Assembly (NCBI GenBank): GCA_900549455.1
Contig: UROM01000111.1
Location: forward strand, 1-5,783
Length of the DNA stretch: 5,783 nucleotides
Direction of reading: 5' to 3'
Origin: an uncultured Collinsella sp.
GTDB lineage: Bacteria; Actinomycetota; Coriobacteriia; Coriobacteriales; Coriobacteriaceae
Positions within the stretch are counted from its first letter, which is position 1, and each line of letters opens with the position of its first letter. A program made the translations under genes and the position numbers. Below, piece by piece: positions 1-5,731 of this stretch. The notes below the pieces were generated by a model. That model saw only the letters and a program-made list of their open reading frames with translations. It did not search any database and was not told where the DNA came from.

Positions 1-47
1 CTACACTTATGCGATCGTCGGCAGCGTCAGATGTGTATAAGAGACAG
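1..47 (+). other. Illumina Nextera i5 adapter left at contig end (artefact)
   Basis: Three consecutive pieces match the Nextera P5-side adapter. Bases 1-6 (CTACAC) are the end of the P5 primer. Bases 7-14 (TTATGCGA) sit where the 8-base i5 index belongs and equal the index I recall as S522. Bases 15-28 (TCGTCGGCAGCGTC) are the Read 1 tag, and bases 29-47 (AGATGTGTATAAGAGACAG) are the Tn5 mosaic end. Genomic sequence starts at 48, in frame with glgP. This is library-preparation DNA and not a transposon of the organism. It should be trimmed. Confidence 0.98.
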
Positions 48-1636
48 GCCTTAACGTAGGCGGCAAGGCGCTCCTTGTTGGCGCGCTTGGAGGCACCCAC
101 GGCCTTCAGGAACTCGGTATCGTTCTGGAACTCTTTGAGTTTCTCCAGCTCAAAGGCGTCCTTAAGCCAGCCGTCGCCAATGGCCTCGGTCACGAGCTTG
201 GCGTAGGTGGGGTTGGCCTCGGCAAAGAAGCGACGGTGCGAGATGCCGTTGGTCTTGTTGTTGAACTTCTCGGGCGTCAGGGCATAGAAGTCCTTGAGCA
301 CGATGTTCTTGATGATGTCGGAGTGGATCTTGGCCACGCCGTTGACGCTGTGGCTGCAGATCACGGACAGGTTGGCCATGCGAATCTCGCCGTCCCACAG
401 GATGGCGGTCTGACGCAGACGCTCCTGCCAGCCCTCCTGCGTGGTGTCGAACGACTCGTGCCAACGACGGCTGATCTCGTCGATGATCTGGTACACGCGG
501 GGGAGGAGCTTGGAGAACATGCCGATGGGCCACTTCTCCAGGGCCTCGGGCAGGATGGTGTGGTTGGTGTAGCTCACGACCTGCGTCACGATGTTCCAGG
601 CGTCGTCCCACTCGAGCTTCTTCTCGTCGATGAGGATGCGCATGAGCTCGGGTCCGCACATGGCGGGGTGCGTGTCGTTGGTGTGGATGGCCACAAACTG
701 CGGCAGCAGCTCCCAGTTCTCGCCGTGCTCCTTCTCAAAGGTGTCGAGCAGGCTGTAGATGCCGGCCGAGACAAACAGGTACTCCTGCTTCAGGCGCAGC
801 AGGCGGCCGTGCTCGCCGGCGTCGTTGGGGTAGAGGATGGCGCTGATGGCCTCGGCCTCGGCGCGTTCGGCGTCGGCCAGGGCATAGTCGCCGCGGTTGA
901 AGGCCTCAAGGTCAAAGTGCTCCTCGACCGGCTCGGCAGCCCAGACGCGCAGCTTGTTGACAGTCTCGCCGGCATAGCCCACGACGGGGATGTCATAAGG
1001 GACGGCCAGGATGTCCTGCGTGTCCACCGTGCGGTAGAACGTGCGACCGTTCTCCTCAAAGCCCTCAACGTGACCACCAAACTTGATGGTTACGGCCTTG
1101 TCCTGACGGCGGACCTCCCAGGGATAGCCGTGGGTAAGCCACTCGTCGGTGGCCTCGACCTGGCTGCCGTTGACGATCTCCTGCTTAAACAGGCCGTAGC
1201 GGTAGCGCATACCGTTGCCGTAGCCGGCAATGCCCTCGGCTGCCATCGAATCCAAAAAGCATGCGGCAAGACGGCCCAGGCCACCGTTGCCCAGCGCCGG
1301 GTCGGGCTCCTGGTTCTCGATGACGGACAGGTCAAAGCCCATGTCGCCGAGTGCCTCGGCGACCATGTCGCGCACGCCAAAGTTGAGCAGGTAGTTGTCG
1401 AGCAGGCGGCCGATCAAAAACTCGATCGAGAAGTAGTACACGCGCTTCTTGCCCTCGGCGGTGACGCGGGCGTCACTCTTGGTGGCAACGGTGCGTGCCT
1501 TCTCGGCCACGAGCTTGGCCAGGGCGTTAAAGCGGTCGAGGTCGCTGGCGGCCTCGACGCTCTTGCCACTGATGCTCATGACAGCATCGCGATAGAGCTC
1601 GGTAAACTCCTGCTTGTTGTCGAAGATCTTATTCAT
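48..1636 (-). CDS. glgP: Glycogen/maltodextrin phosphorylase, N-terminal part (truncated by contig end)
   Basis: GlgP (GT35) is a cytoplasmic PLP enzyme that removes glucose-1-phosphate from the non-reducing ends of alpha-1,4-glucans. The frame is open from ATG 1636 for 529 codons to the adapter junction, with no stop. Recognisable family motifs are YYFSIEFLIGRLL (67-79), EPDPALGNGGLGRLAACFLD (110-129), HTNDTHPAMCGPELMRIL (318-335), YTNHTILPEALEKW (356-369) and NNKTNGISHRRF (459-470). Family members are about 750-850 residues, so roughly the last third is missing, including the PLP-binding lysine and most of the second Rossmann-like domain. The start is supported by an AAAGGAA ribosome site at 1640-1646, just upstream of the ATG. 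The gene lies 94 bases downstream of glgB on the same strand, a probable operon. The large N-terminal allosteric extensions of eukaryotic enzymes are not seen. Identity is secure; glycogen versus maltodextrin preference cannot be read from this part. Confidence 0.96.
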
Positions 1637-1730
1637 ACGTTCCTTTCCCCCGGGGATGTTTCTCCCGGAACGGTTTTGACTTGTATCCTACGCCCCCGCG
1701 GGGCGGGTGATTACAGCTGTAACGGCTTTG
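1637..1730 (-). promoter_or_regulatory. glgB-glgP intergenic region with inverted repeats around the glgP ribosome site
   Basis: Reading leftward from the glgB stop there is a perfect 12-base palindrome TTACAGCTGTAA (1711-1722). Next comes a strong GC hairpin with arms CGCCCC/GGGGCG and a 3-base loop (1691-1705). Finally, GTTCC (1667-1671) can pair with GGAAC (1639-1643), which overlaps the glgP Shine-Dalgarno sequence; inside it GGGA and TCCC can also pair. The GC hairpin lacks a following T-run, so it is a poor intrinsic terminator and may instead stabilise or partly stop the glgB transcript. No convincing sigma-70 promoter for glgP is seen. This suggests co-transcription with glgB and possible translational control of glgP. 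Pairing is read by eye; no energies were computed. Confidence 0.4.
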
Positions 1731-3974
1731 TTACGCATCCTTGCCAGATGCTTTAACAGCGCCTGCCTTAGCCTTGGGAGCAGCCTTTTTATTGGTTGCC
1801 TTTTTGGCCTTGGGCTTAGCCGTAGCCTTGGCAGCGGGCTTGGCGGTCTTCGCCTTGGCCGGAGCCTTCTTAGCAGCTGCGGTCTTGGGCTTCACCGAGG
1901 ACGTGCGCTTATGCGCCGCCTTCTTGGGCTTCTCGACCACCGGCGGCTTGTAGCTGCTGGGACCGCGGCGTTTGAGCACCACGCCTGCCAGGCCGGGCAC
2001 CTTCATCTCGATGGAGTCCATCTGCCCGTTCCAGGGATAGGGCTCGCTCGAGCAGGTGTAGGGTTCCTCGCCGGCGTATCCGCTGCCACCAAACTCTGGA
2101 CGGTCGGAGTCGAAGATGACCTCCCAATCGCCCTCGCGCGGCACGCCCACACGGAAGCTCTCGTAGCTCGCCGGGTCAAAGTTGATTAGGATCACCAGGT
2201 CGTCATCGACGTTCTCGCCCTGACGCACAAAGCTCACGATGGACTGCTTGGAGTTGTCCGCATCGATCCAGGTAAAGCCGTCGTCGGTGTAGCCGCGCTC
2301 GTACAGGGCGGGTTCGGCGGTGTACAGGTGGTTGAGCGCCTTGATGAACGCCTGATGGTGCGCATGGGTCTCGTACTGCTCGGTCAGGAACCACTGAATG
2401 GACTCGTAGTAGCGCCACTCAATAAACTGACCGATCTCGTTGCCCATAAAGTTGAGCTTGGCACCGGGGTGCGTCATCTGGTAGAAGGCCAGCGTGCGCA
2501 GACCGGCAAACTGGCGCCACCAGTCGCCAGGCATGCGGCCGATGAGCGAGCACTTGCCGTGCACGACCTCGTCGTGGCTCAGCGGGCAGATGAAGTTCTC
2601 GGTAAATGCGTACATGATGGAAAAAGTGAGCAGGCCGTGGTTGCCGGGCCGCCACGGAAAATCGGTCTGCATGTAGTGCAGGGTGTCGTTCATCCAGCCC
2701 ATGTCCCACTTGTAGTGGAAGCCCAGACCGCCGTCCTGCGGCGGATAGGTCACGAGCGGCCACGCGGTGGACTCCTCGGCCATCATCATCACGTCGGGGT
2801 AGTGTGCCTCTACGGCACAGTTGACCTGGCGGATAAACGTGCTGGCGTCCAGGTCCTCCTCGGTACCGTACTTGTTGAACTTCTTTTGGCTGGGATCGTC
2901 AATGCCAAAGTTGAGGTACAGCATACTGGACACGCCGTCCATGCGAATGCCGTCCACGTGGAAGTTCTCGAGCCAGTACAGCACGTTGGAGACCAGGAAG
3001 GAACGGACCTCGCCGCGGGCGAAGTCAAACTTGTGCGTGCCCCAGTTGGGGTGAATCTCGTGCTCAAATAGCATGTGGCCGTTAAAGGTGGCAAGGCCGT
3101 GGGAGTCGGCACAAAAACCGCCGGGCACCCAGTCCATGATCACGCCAATGCCCGCCTCGTGGCACGCATCGATAAAGTGCATGAGCTGCTGCGGATTGCC
3201 GTAGCGCGACGTGGCAGCGTAGTAGCCGGTCGTCTGGTAGCCCCAGGAGCCATCGAAGGGATGCTCCATAAGCGGCATGACCTCGATATGCGTGTAGCCC
3301 ATGTCGCGCACGTAGTCCACGAGCTCAACCGATAGGTCGTCGTAGGTGTAGAACTCGCCGCGCTGCGCGGGGAAGGGGTCCATGGGACCGGGGTAGTTGC
3401 CGTACTCGTCGGGCTTGCCCTGCGGCGCGTCGCCGTGGCGCTTCCACGAGCCAATATGCACCTCGTAGATGTTGAGCGGCTGCGACATGTGGTTATGGCT
3501 GGCGCGGCGCTTGAGCCATGCGGCGTCATTCCACTTGTAGCCATCGAGGGTCCACAGCACGCTCGCGGTACCCGGAGGGCACTCGGCCTTAAAGGCGTAC
3601 GGATCGGCCTTGTAGAGCTTTTCGCCCTCGTTGGTCTCGATGAGATACTTATAGAGCTGGCCCTGCTCGGCGCCAGGAATAAAACCTTCCCAAATGGCGC
3701 TCGTATGCATGGGTACCAGCGGGTTGGCTTGCTCATCCCAGTCGTTAAATTCGCCAATGACGTGAACACTCTTTACGTCGGGCGCCCAAACACAAAAACG
3801 CCAGCCGCGCGTACGGTTCTGCGTGTCGGGATGCGCGCCCATCTTTTCCCAGCTGCGCTCCCACGTGCCGATGCCAAACAGGTAGACATCGTCCTTGGTG
3901 AGCTCCGGCACGTGCGGGGCGGCTTTACGGGTAGCAGGCTTTTTGGTTGCTGGCTTTAGCTTTGTATCGCTCAC
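1731..3974 (-). CDS. glgB: 1,4-alpha-glucan branching enzyme (GH13_9) with histone-H1-like C-terminal tail
   Basis: GlgB cuts alpha-1,4-glucan chains and re-attaches them as alpha-1,6 branches, in the cytoplasm. Numbered from GTG 3974 (747 residues): a basic linker (2-26), a CBM48 domain (about 56-145, WRFCVWAPDVKSVHVIGEFNDW), the GH13 barrel from NIYEVHIGSW (168-177), a C-terminal beta domain (about 585-675) and a Lys/Ala/Pro-rich tail (676-747). Catalytic residues present are Arg344 and nucleophile Asp346 (GIRMDGVSSMLY), acid/base Glu400 (MAEESTAW), and His467-Asp468 (PLSHDEVVHGK). Region I reads DWVPGGF where DWVP(G/A)HF is usual, so its conserved His is Gly286. The tail makes it longer than common GlgB proteins. 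Start: GTG 3974 has a weak ribosome-site match (GATGGGATC, 7 of 9 to the extended consensus); ATG 3986 or 3989 are alternatives without one. The frame stays open to GTG 4124, but that stretch reads as leader. glgP follows on the same strand. Confidence 0.96.
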   Translation of the reverse strand: MSDTKLKPATKKPATRKAAPHVPELTKDDVYLFGIGTWERSWEKMGAHPDTQNRTRGWRFCVWAPDVKSVHVIGEFNDWDEQANPLVPMHTSAIWEGFIPGAEQGQLYKYLIETNEGEKLYKADPYAFKAECPPGTASVLWTLDGYKWNDAAWLKRRASHNHMSQPLNIYEVHIGSWKRHGDAPQGKPDEYGNYPGPMDPFPAQRGEFYTYDDLSVELVDYVRDMGYTHIEVMPLMEHPFDGSWGYQTTGYYAATSRYGNPQQLMHFIDACHEAGIGVIMDWVPGGFCADSHGLATFNGHMLFEHEIHPNWGTHKFDFARGEVRSFLVSNVLYWLENFHVDGIRMDGVSSMLYLNFGIDDPSQKKFNKYGTEEDLDASTFIRQVNCAVEAHYPDVMMMAEESTAWPLVTYPPQDGGLGFHYKWDMGWMNDTLHYMQTDFPWRPGNHGLLTFSIMYAFTENFICPLSHDEVVHGKCSLIGRMPGDWWRQFAGLRTLAFYQMTHPGAKLNFMGNEIGQFIEWRYYESIQWFLTEQYETHAHHQAFIKALNHLYTAEPALYERGYTDDGFTWIDADNSKQSIVSFVRQGENVDDDLVILINFDPASYESFRVGVPREGDWEVIFDSDRPEFGGSGYAGEEPYTCSSEPYPWNGQMDSIEMKVPGLAGVVLKRRGPSSYKPPVVEKPKKAAHKRTSSVKPKTAAAKKAPAKAKTAKPAAKATAKPKAKKATNKKAAPKAKAGAVKASGKDA
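1734..1949 (-). other. Region encoding Lys/Ala/Pro-rich histone-H1-like tail of GlgB
   Basis: The last 72 codons of glgB contain about 23 Lys and 22 Ala, with Pro and Thr making up much of the rest and almost no acidic or large hydrophobic residues. Short units such as KKAP, AKAK, KPKAKK and KKAAPKAK recur without an exact period. Tails of this composition are known from histone H1, mycobacterial HupB and other bacterial DNA-binding proteins, and are expected to be disordered and strongly positive. The tail follows the end of the beta domain (VVLKRRGPSSY) in the same frame with no stop, so it is part of the enzyme. A shorter similar stretch (KPATKKPATRKAAP) lies at the N-terminus. Confidence 0.85.
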
Positions 3975-3989
3975 GTTTGATCCCATCAT

Positions 3990-4107
3990 GACGCGGCAGC
4001 GTGTTGCCTTGGTGACTAGATGCGAAAGGTCCAAGGCTGCACGAATCGAAGGGACGGCGATAGTTCTATGATTCGTTCCACCTCGCGTGCTCGGTGGAAC
4101 TTTCGGC
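3990..4107 (-). promoter_or_regulatory. Candidate structured 5' leader of glgB: three back-to-back hairpins
   Basis: Three perfect inverted repeats lie in tandem upstream of the glgB start. H1 is GTTCCACC 4075-4082 with GGTGGAAC 4093-4100 (8 bp, 10-base loop). H2 is ACGAATC 4041-4047 with GATTCGT 4070-4076 (7 bp, 22-base loop). H3 is GCCTTGG 4006-4012 with CCAAGGC 4031-4037 (7 bp, 18-base loop). H1 and H2 share bases 4075-4076, so they cannot both form completely, as in switching leaders. H3 ends 16 bases from ATG 3989 and 31 bases from GTG 3974. I do not recognise a known riboswitch class. Alternatives are protein-binding DNA sites or chance. Confidence 0.45.
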
Positions 4108-4114
4108 ACAAAAT

Positions 4115-4144
4115 AAGATAGCACCTGTACGTTACTTTTATGAA
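4115..4144 (-). promoter_or_regulatory. Candidate leftward promoter for glgB
   Basis: Read on the minus strand, TTCATA (4139-4144, 4 of 6 to TTGACA) and TATCTT (4115-4120, 4 of 6 to TATAAT) are 18 bases apart, and the -10 is extended by TGC directly upstream (4121-4123). Transcription would start near 4108, just ahead of the hairpin cluster, and would leave GTG 4124 outside the message. A second leftward candidate is TTACCA (4211-4216) with TATAAA (4187-4192), also 18 apart, whose -35 lies in the left arm of the palindrome. Neither is strong. Confidence 0.4.
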
Positions 4145-4210
4145 CGAAAGAGGTTTTGCGGTGGCGTTTAATCGGTAAGCGCCATGTTTATACCACTTGC
4201 AGAATTGCCG

Positions 4211-4236
4211 TGGTAAAACTCTTGACAGTTTTACCA
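4211..4236. promoter_or_regulatory. Perfect 10-6-10 palindrome, probable operator
   Basis: TGGTAAAACT (4211-4220) and AGTTTTACCA (4227-4236) are exact reverse complements separated by CTTGAC. This symmetry is typical of a site for a dimeric repressor or activator. The centre carries a consensus -35 box TTGACA (4222-4227) facing the HAD gene, and the left arm overlaps a possible leftward -35. Binding would therefore affect one or both divergent units. The arm sequence resembles carbohydrate-responsive LacI-family half-sites, but that family usually has a tight CG centre, so the regulator is not assigned. Confidence 0.7.
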
Positions 4237-4251
4237 ATTAGCGTTTCTAGA
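4222..4251 (+). promoter_or_regulatory. Candidate promoter of the HAD-TPK operon
   Basis: The -35 is the full consensus TTGACA (4222-4227). The -10 is poor: TCTAGA at 4246-4251 (18-base spacer), or TAGATT at 4248-4253 (20-base spacer). A strong -35 buried in a palindrome with a weak -10 fits a regulated promoter. Transcription would start about 60-65 bases ahead of ATG 4321. Confidence 0.45.
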
Positions 4252-4265
4252 TTGTTAGGTTGACG

Positions 4266-4298
4266 TTTGGTAAAACGTTTTTAGCAGGTTGTTTACCC
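4266..4298. promoter_or_regulatory. Second operator-like element with TGGTAAAAC half-site
   Basis: TGGTAAAAC recurs at 4268-4276, identical to nine bases of the upstream palindrome arm. It runs into AAAACGTTTT (4272-4281), a 10-base palindrome with a central CG as in LacI-family operators, and then TAGCA, so the full site would be symmetrical but for one extra T and one mismatch. A reverse half-site GTTTACC follows at 4291-4297. It lies between the probable transcription start and the HAD start codon, a usual repressor position. Confidence 0.5.
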
Positions 4299-4320
4299 TT
4301 TGACATCGAAAGGCTCGTTT

Positions 4321-5010
4321 ATGGACCACATCGCTGCCCCAAGTGTTGCTTTTATTTTCGATTGCGACGGCACACTGGTTAATAGCACCCCCGTTTGGGC
4401 CTACGCCCAGCCCGAGTTATTGCACCGCCACGGAGTTGACGTGACGGTCGACGATTTTGCCCAGTTTGAGCATTTGTCGCTCGAGGACGAGTGCCAGGCC
4501 TACCACGACATCTGGGGTATTGGCGAAAATGGCGAAGAGCTCTACCGCGAGCTGAGCGACATCCTGATCGATGGCTACTCCAAGGTGCCGCCGCGTGAGG
4601 GCCTGCTTGCATTTTTGAAGCAGGCGCAGGAGGCCGGTATTGCCATGTGCGTTGCCACGTCCACGCCCGCCGAGTTGGTTAAGTCTGCACTTGCGGGCGC
4701 CGGCCTTGATCGCTATATGGAGTTTATTACCACGACGGGCGAGGCGGGCCGCTCCAAGCAGTTCCCCGATGTGTATGAGCTGGCGCTGCGCCGCCTCGAG
4801 GAGCGCCACGGCTGCAAGTTTGAGCGCGCCTGGGTGTTTGAGGACGCCGTCTTTGGCCTAAAGAGCTCTGGCACTGCAGGCTTTAAGCGCGTGGGTATCT
4901 ATGACCCGCACGGCCGTATGGAGCGCGATGAGGTGCGTGCCAACTGCGACATCTTTATCGATAGCTATGAGGACCTGGATCTGGCCCGCGTTCTTACGTT
5001 TGAGGGATAG
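4321..5010 (+). CDS. HAD-superfamily hydrolase (phosphatase/phosphoglucomutase-like, subfamily IA)
   Basis: This is a 229-residue cytoplasmic enzyme with all four HAD motifs: FDCDGTLVNS with nucleophile Asp14 and acid/base Asp16; VATSTP with Ser114; Lys146 in GRSKQFPDVYELAL; and VFEDAVFGL with Glu174-Asp175. The helical cap between motifs I and II (about 22-90) is typical of the beta-phosphoglucomutase/phosphoglycolate phosphatase-like group. Motif I reads DGTLVNS, as in many phosphatases; the substrate cannot be read from sequence. Start ATG 4321 is chosen because GAAAGG (4308-4313) lies seven bases upstream; an in-frame TTG at 4300 lacks such a site. The thiamine pyrophosphokinase gene starts 9 bases after its stop, suggesting an operon and possibly a thiamine monophosphate phosphatase role. 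A sugar-phosphate role linked to the divergent glycogen genes is the other option. Family assignment is firm; function is open. Confidence 0.93.
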   Translation: MDHIAAPSVAFIFDCDGTLVNSTPVWAYAQPELLHRHGVDVTVDDFAQFEHLSLEDECQAYHDIWGIGENGEELYRELSDILIDGYSKVPPREGLLAFLKQAQEAGIAMCVATSTPAELVKSALAGAGLDRYMEFITTTGEAGRSKQFPDVYELALRRLEERHGCKFERAWVFEDAVFGLKSSGTAGFKRVGIYDPHGRMERDEVRANCDIFIDSYEDLDLARVLTFEG

Positions 5011-5019
5011 GCGAGAGCT

Positions 5020-5661
5020 GTGGCTTGTAAGGTGTTAGTGGTTTGCGGCTCGCCCGTGGTGGCGAGCGCGGATTTGCTGCGTCAGCTGGCGGGGGAGTGC
5101 GACCACGTTGTCGCCGTGGACCGCGGGCTCGACGCGCTGCTGAGTGCCGGCCTGGGCTGCGACGTGTATGTGGGGGATGCCGACACGGTGAGCGACGCCG
5201 GTCGTGCGCTGGTCGATGCCGCCATCGACTTTGAAGTTGAGCGCCACGACCCGTACAAGGACTATACCGATCTGGCGCTGGCGCTCGATTCGGTCCGCCG
5301 TCGCTGGCCGGGTGCCGAAGTGGTTGCGACCTGCGCCACCGGTGGACGCCCCGACATGGCGCTTTCCGTGCTGGGGCTGCTCGCGAGCTACGAGGATGCC
5401 CCTATCTGGATCGCCGAGGACAAGGTGGTCGTCCGCATCCTCCACGCAGGCGAGTCGTGGTCCATCGAAGGTGCCGTGGGCAAGACGTTCTCTATTATCG
5501 CCATAGCCCCCGACACCGAGGTAAGCGAACACGGCCTAGAGTGGGAGCTAGATCGGAGCCCGCTGGACCTGTTGGCCGACACCGGCATTAGCAACGTCGT
5601 CAGGTCAACAGCCACGATCCAAGTTCACACCGGCACGGCTATCGCTTACCTATATCAATAG
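5020..5661 (+). CDS. thiN: Thiamine pyrophosphokinase (thiamine diphosphokinase)
   Basis: TPK transfers pyrophosphate from ATP to thiamine, giving thiamine diphosphate, the active cofactor, in one step. The 213-residue protein shows the family pattern in order: VVAVDRGLDALL (30-41), GCDVYVGDADTVSD (46-59, where GDFDS is usual), the signature KDYTDLALALD (79-89), the GGR-D element ATGGRPDMALSVLGLL (105-120), and the C-terminal thiamine-binding part with GLEWELD (172-178) and GISNVV (189-194). Length matches the family. The start is GTG 5020, 9 bases after the HAD stop, with a weak GAG ribosome site at 5013-5015 and probable translational coupling. No TPP riboswitch can fit in that gap. The nearest downstream gene is tRNA-Ala with its own promoter. 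The Ala in GDADT is a modest deviation that keeps both acidic residues. Confidence in the family is high. Confidence 0.93.
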   Translation: MACKVLVVCGSPVVASADLLRQLAGECDHVVAVDRGLDALLSAGLGCDVYVGDADTVSDAGRALVDAAIDFEVERHDPYKDYTDLALALDSVRRRWPGAEVVATCATGGRPDMALSVLGLLASYEDAPIWIAEDKVVVRILHAGESWSIEGAVGKTFSIIAIAPDTEVSEHGLEWELDRSPLDLLADTGISNVVRSTATIQVHTGTAIAYLYQ

Positions 5662-5667
5662 GTATTT
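5647..5667 (+). terminator. Weak hairpin at the end of thiN, possible terminator
   Basis: TACCTAT (5647-5653) and ATAGGTA (5658-5664) form a perfect 7-bp stem with a 4-base loop, followed by TTT. The stem spans the thiN stop codon and has only two G-C pairs, and the T-run is short. It could be a weak terminator or chance. Confidence 0.25.
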
Positions 5668-5689
5668 AGAGTCTGACCCAAAAAAGTCC

Positions 5690-5718
5690 TTGCACGTCGC
5701 GCCAACTTCCCCTATAGT
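5690..5718 (+). promoter_or_regulatory. Promoter of tRNA-Ala
   Basis: TTGCAC (5690-5695) and TATAGT (5713-5718, 5 of 6 to TATAAT) are exactly 17 bases apart. The predicted start lies a few bases before the mature tRNA 5' end at 5732, as is common for stable RNA genes. Confidence 0.7.
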
Positions 5719-5731
5719 TTCTCTTCGTCAC

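Noticed and set aside
29..47. Tn5 mosaic end as evidence of a real transposon
   Set aside because: It is joined to the Nextera Read 1 tag, an index and P5 sequence, so it is synthetic library DNA.
1691..1705. GC hairpin as an intrinsic terminator of glgB
   Set aside because: No T-run follows on the minus strand (TAGGATACAAG), so it is recorded only as part of the intergenic region.
236..1756. Open plus-strand frame of about 500 codons
   Set aside because: It lies antisense to glgP, whose motifs are unmistakable on the other strand. Its product is an Ala/Val/Leu/Gly-rich shadow typical of high-GC codon positions, with no recognisable domain.
2328..3071. Plus-strand open frames opposite glgB
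   Set aside because: Antisense shadows of a complete branching enzyme, without start signals or domains.
3975..4124. Upstream extension of GlgB to GTG 4124
   Set aside because: The extra residues match nothing in the family, the GTG sits inside a candidate extended -10 element, no ribosome site precedes it, and the stretch is made of inverted repeats as expected for a leader.
4016..4237. Short minus-strand open frame in the intergenic region
   Set aside because: There is no ribosome site and no recognisable product, and it covers the palindrome and promoter elements. It is best explained as chance.
4300..4320. Alternative TTG start for the HAD gene, seven codons upstream
   Set aside because: There is no ribosome site ahead of it, and the GAAAGG that serves ATG 4321 lies inside this extension.
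5011..5019. TPP riboswitch ahead of thiN
   Set aside because: Only nine bases separate it from the HAD gene, and no THI-box-like sequence was noticed upstream of the HAD gene either.
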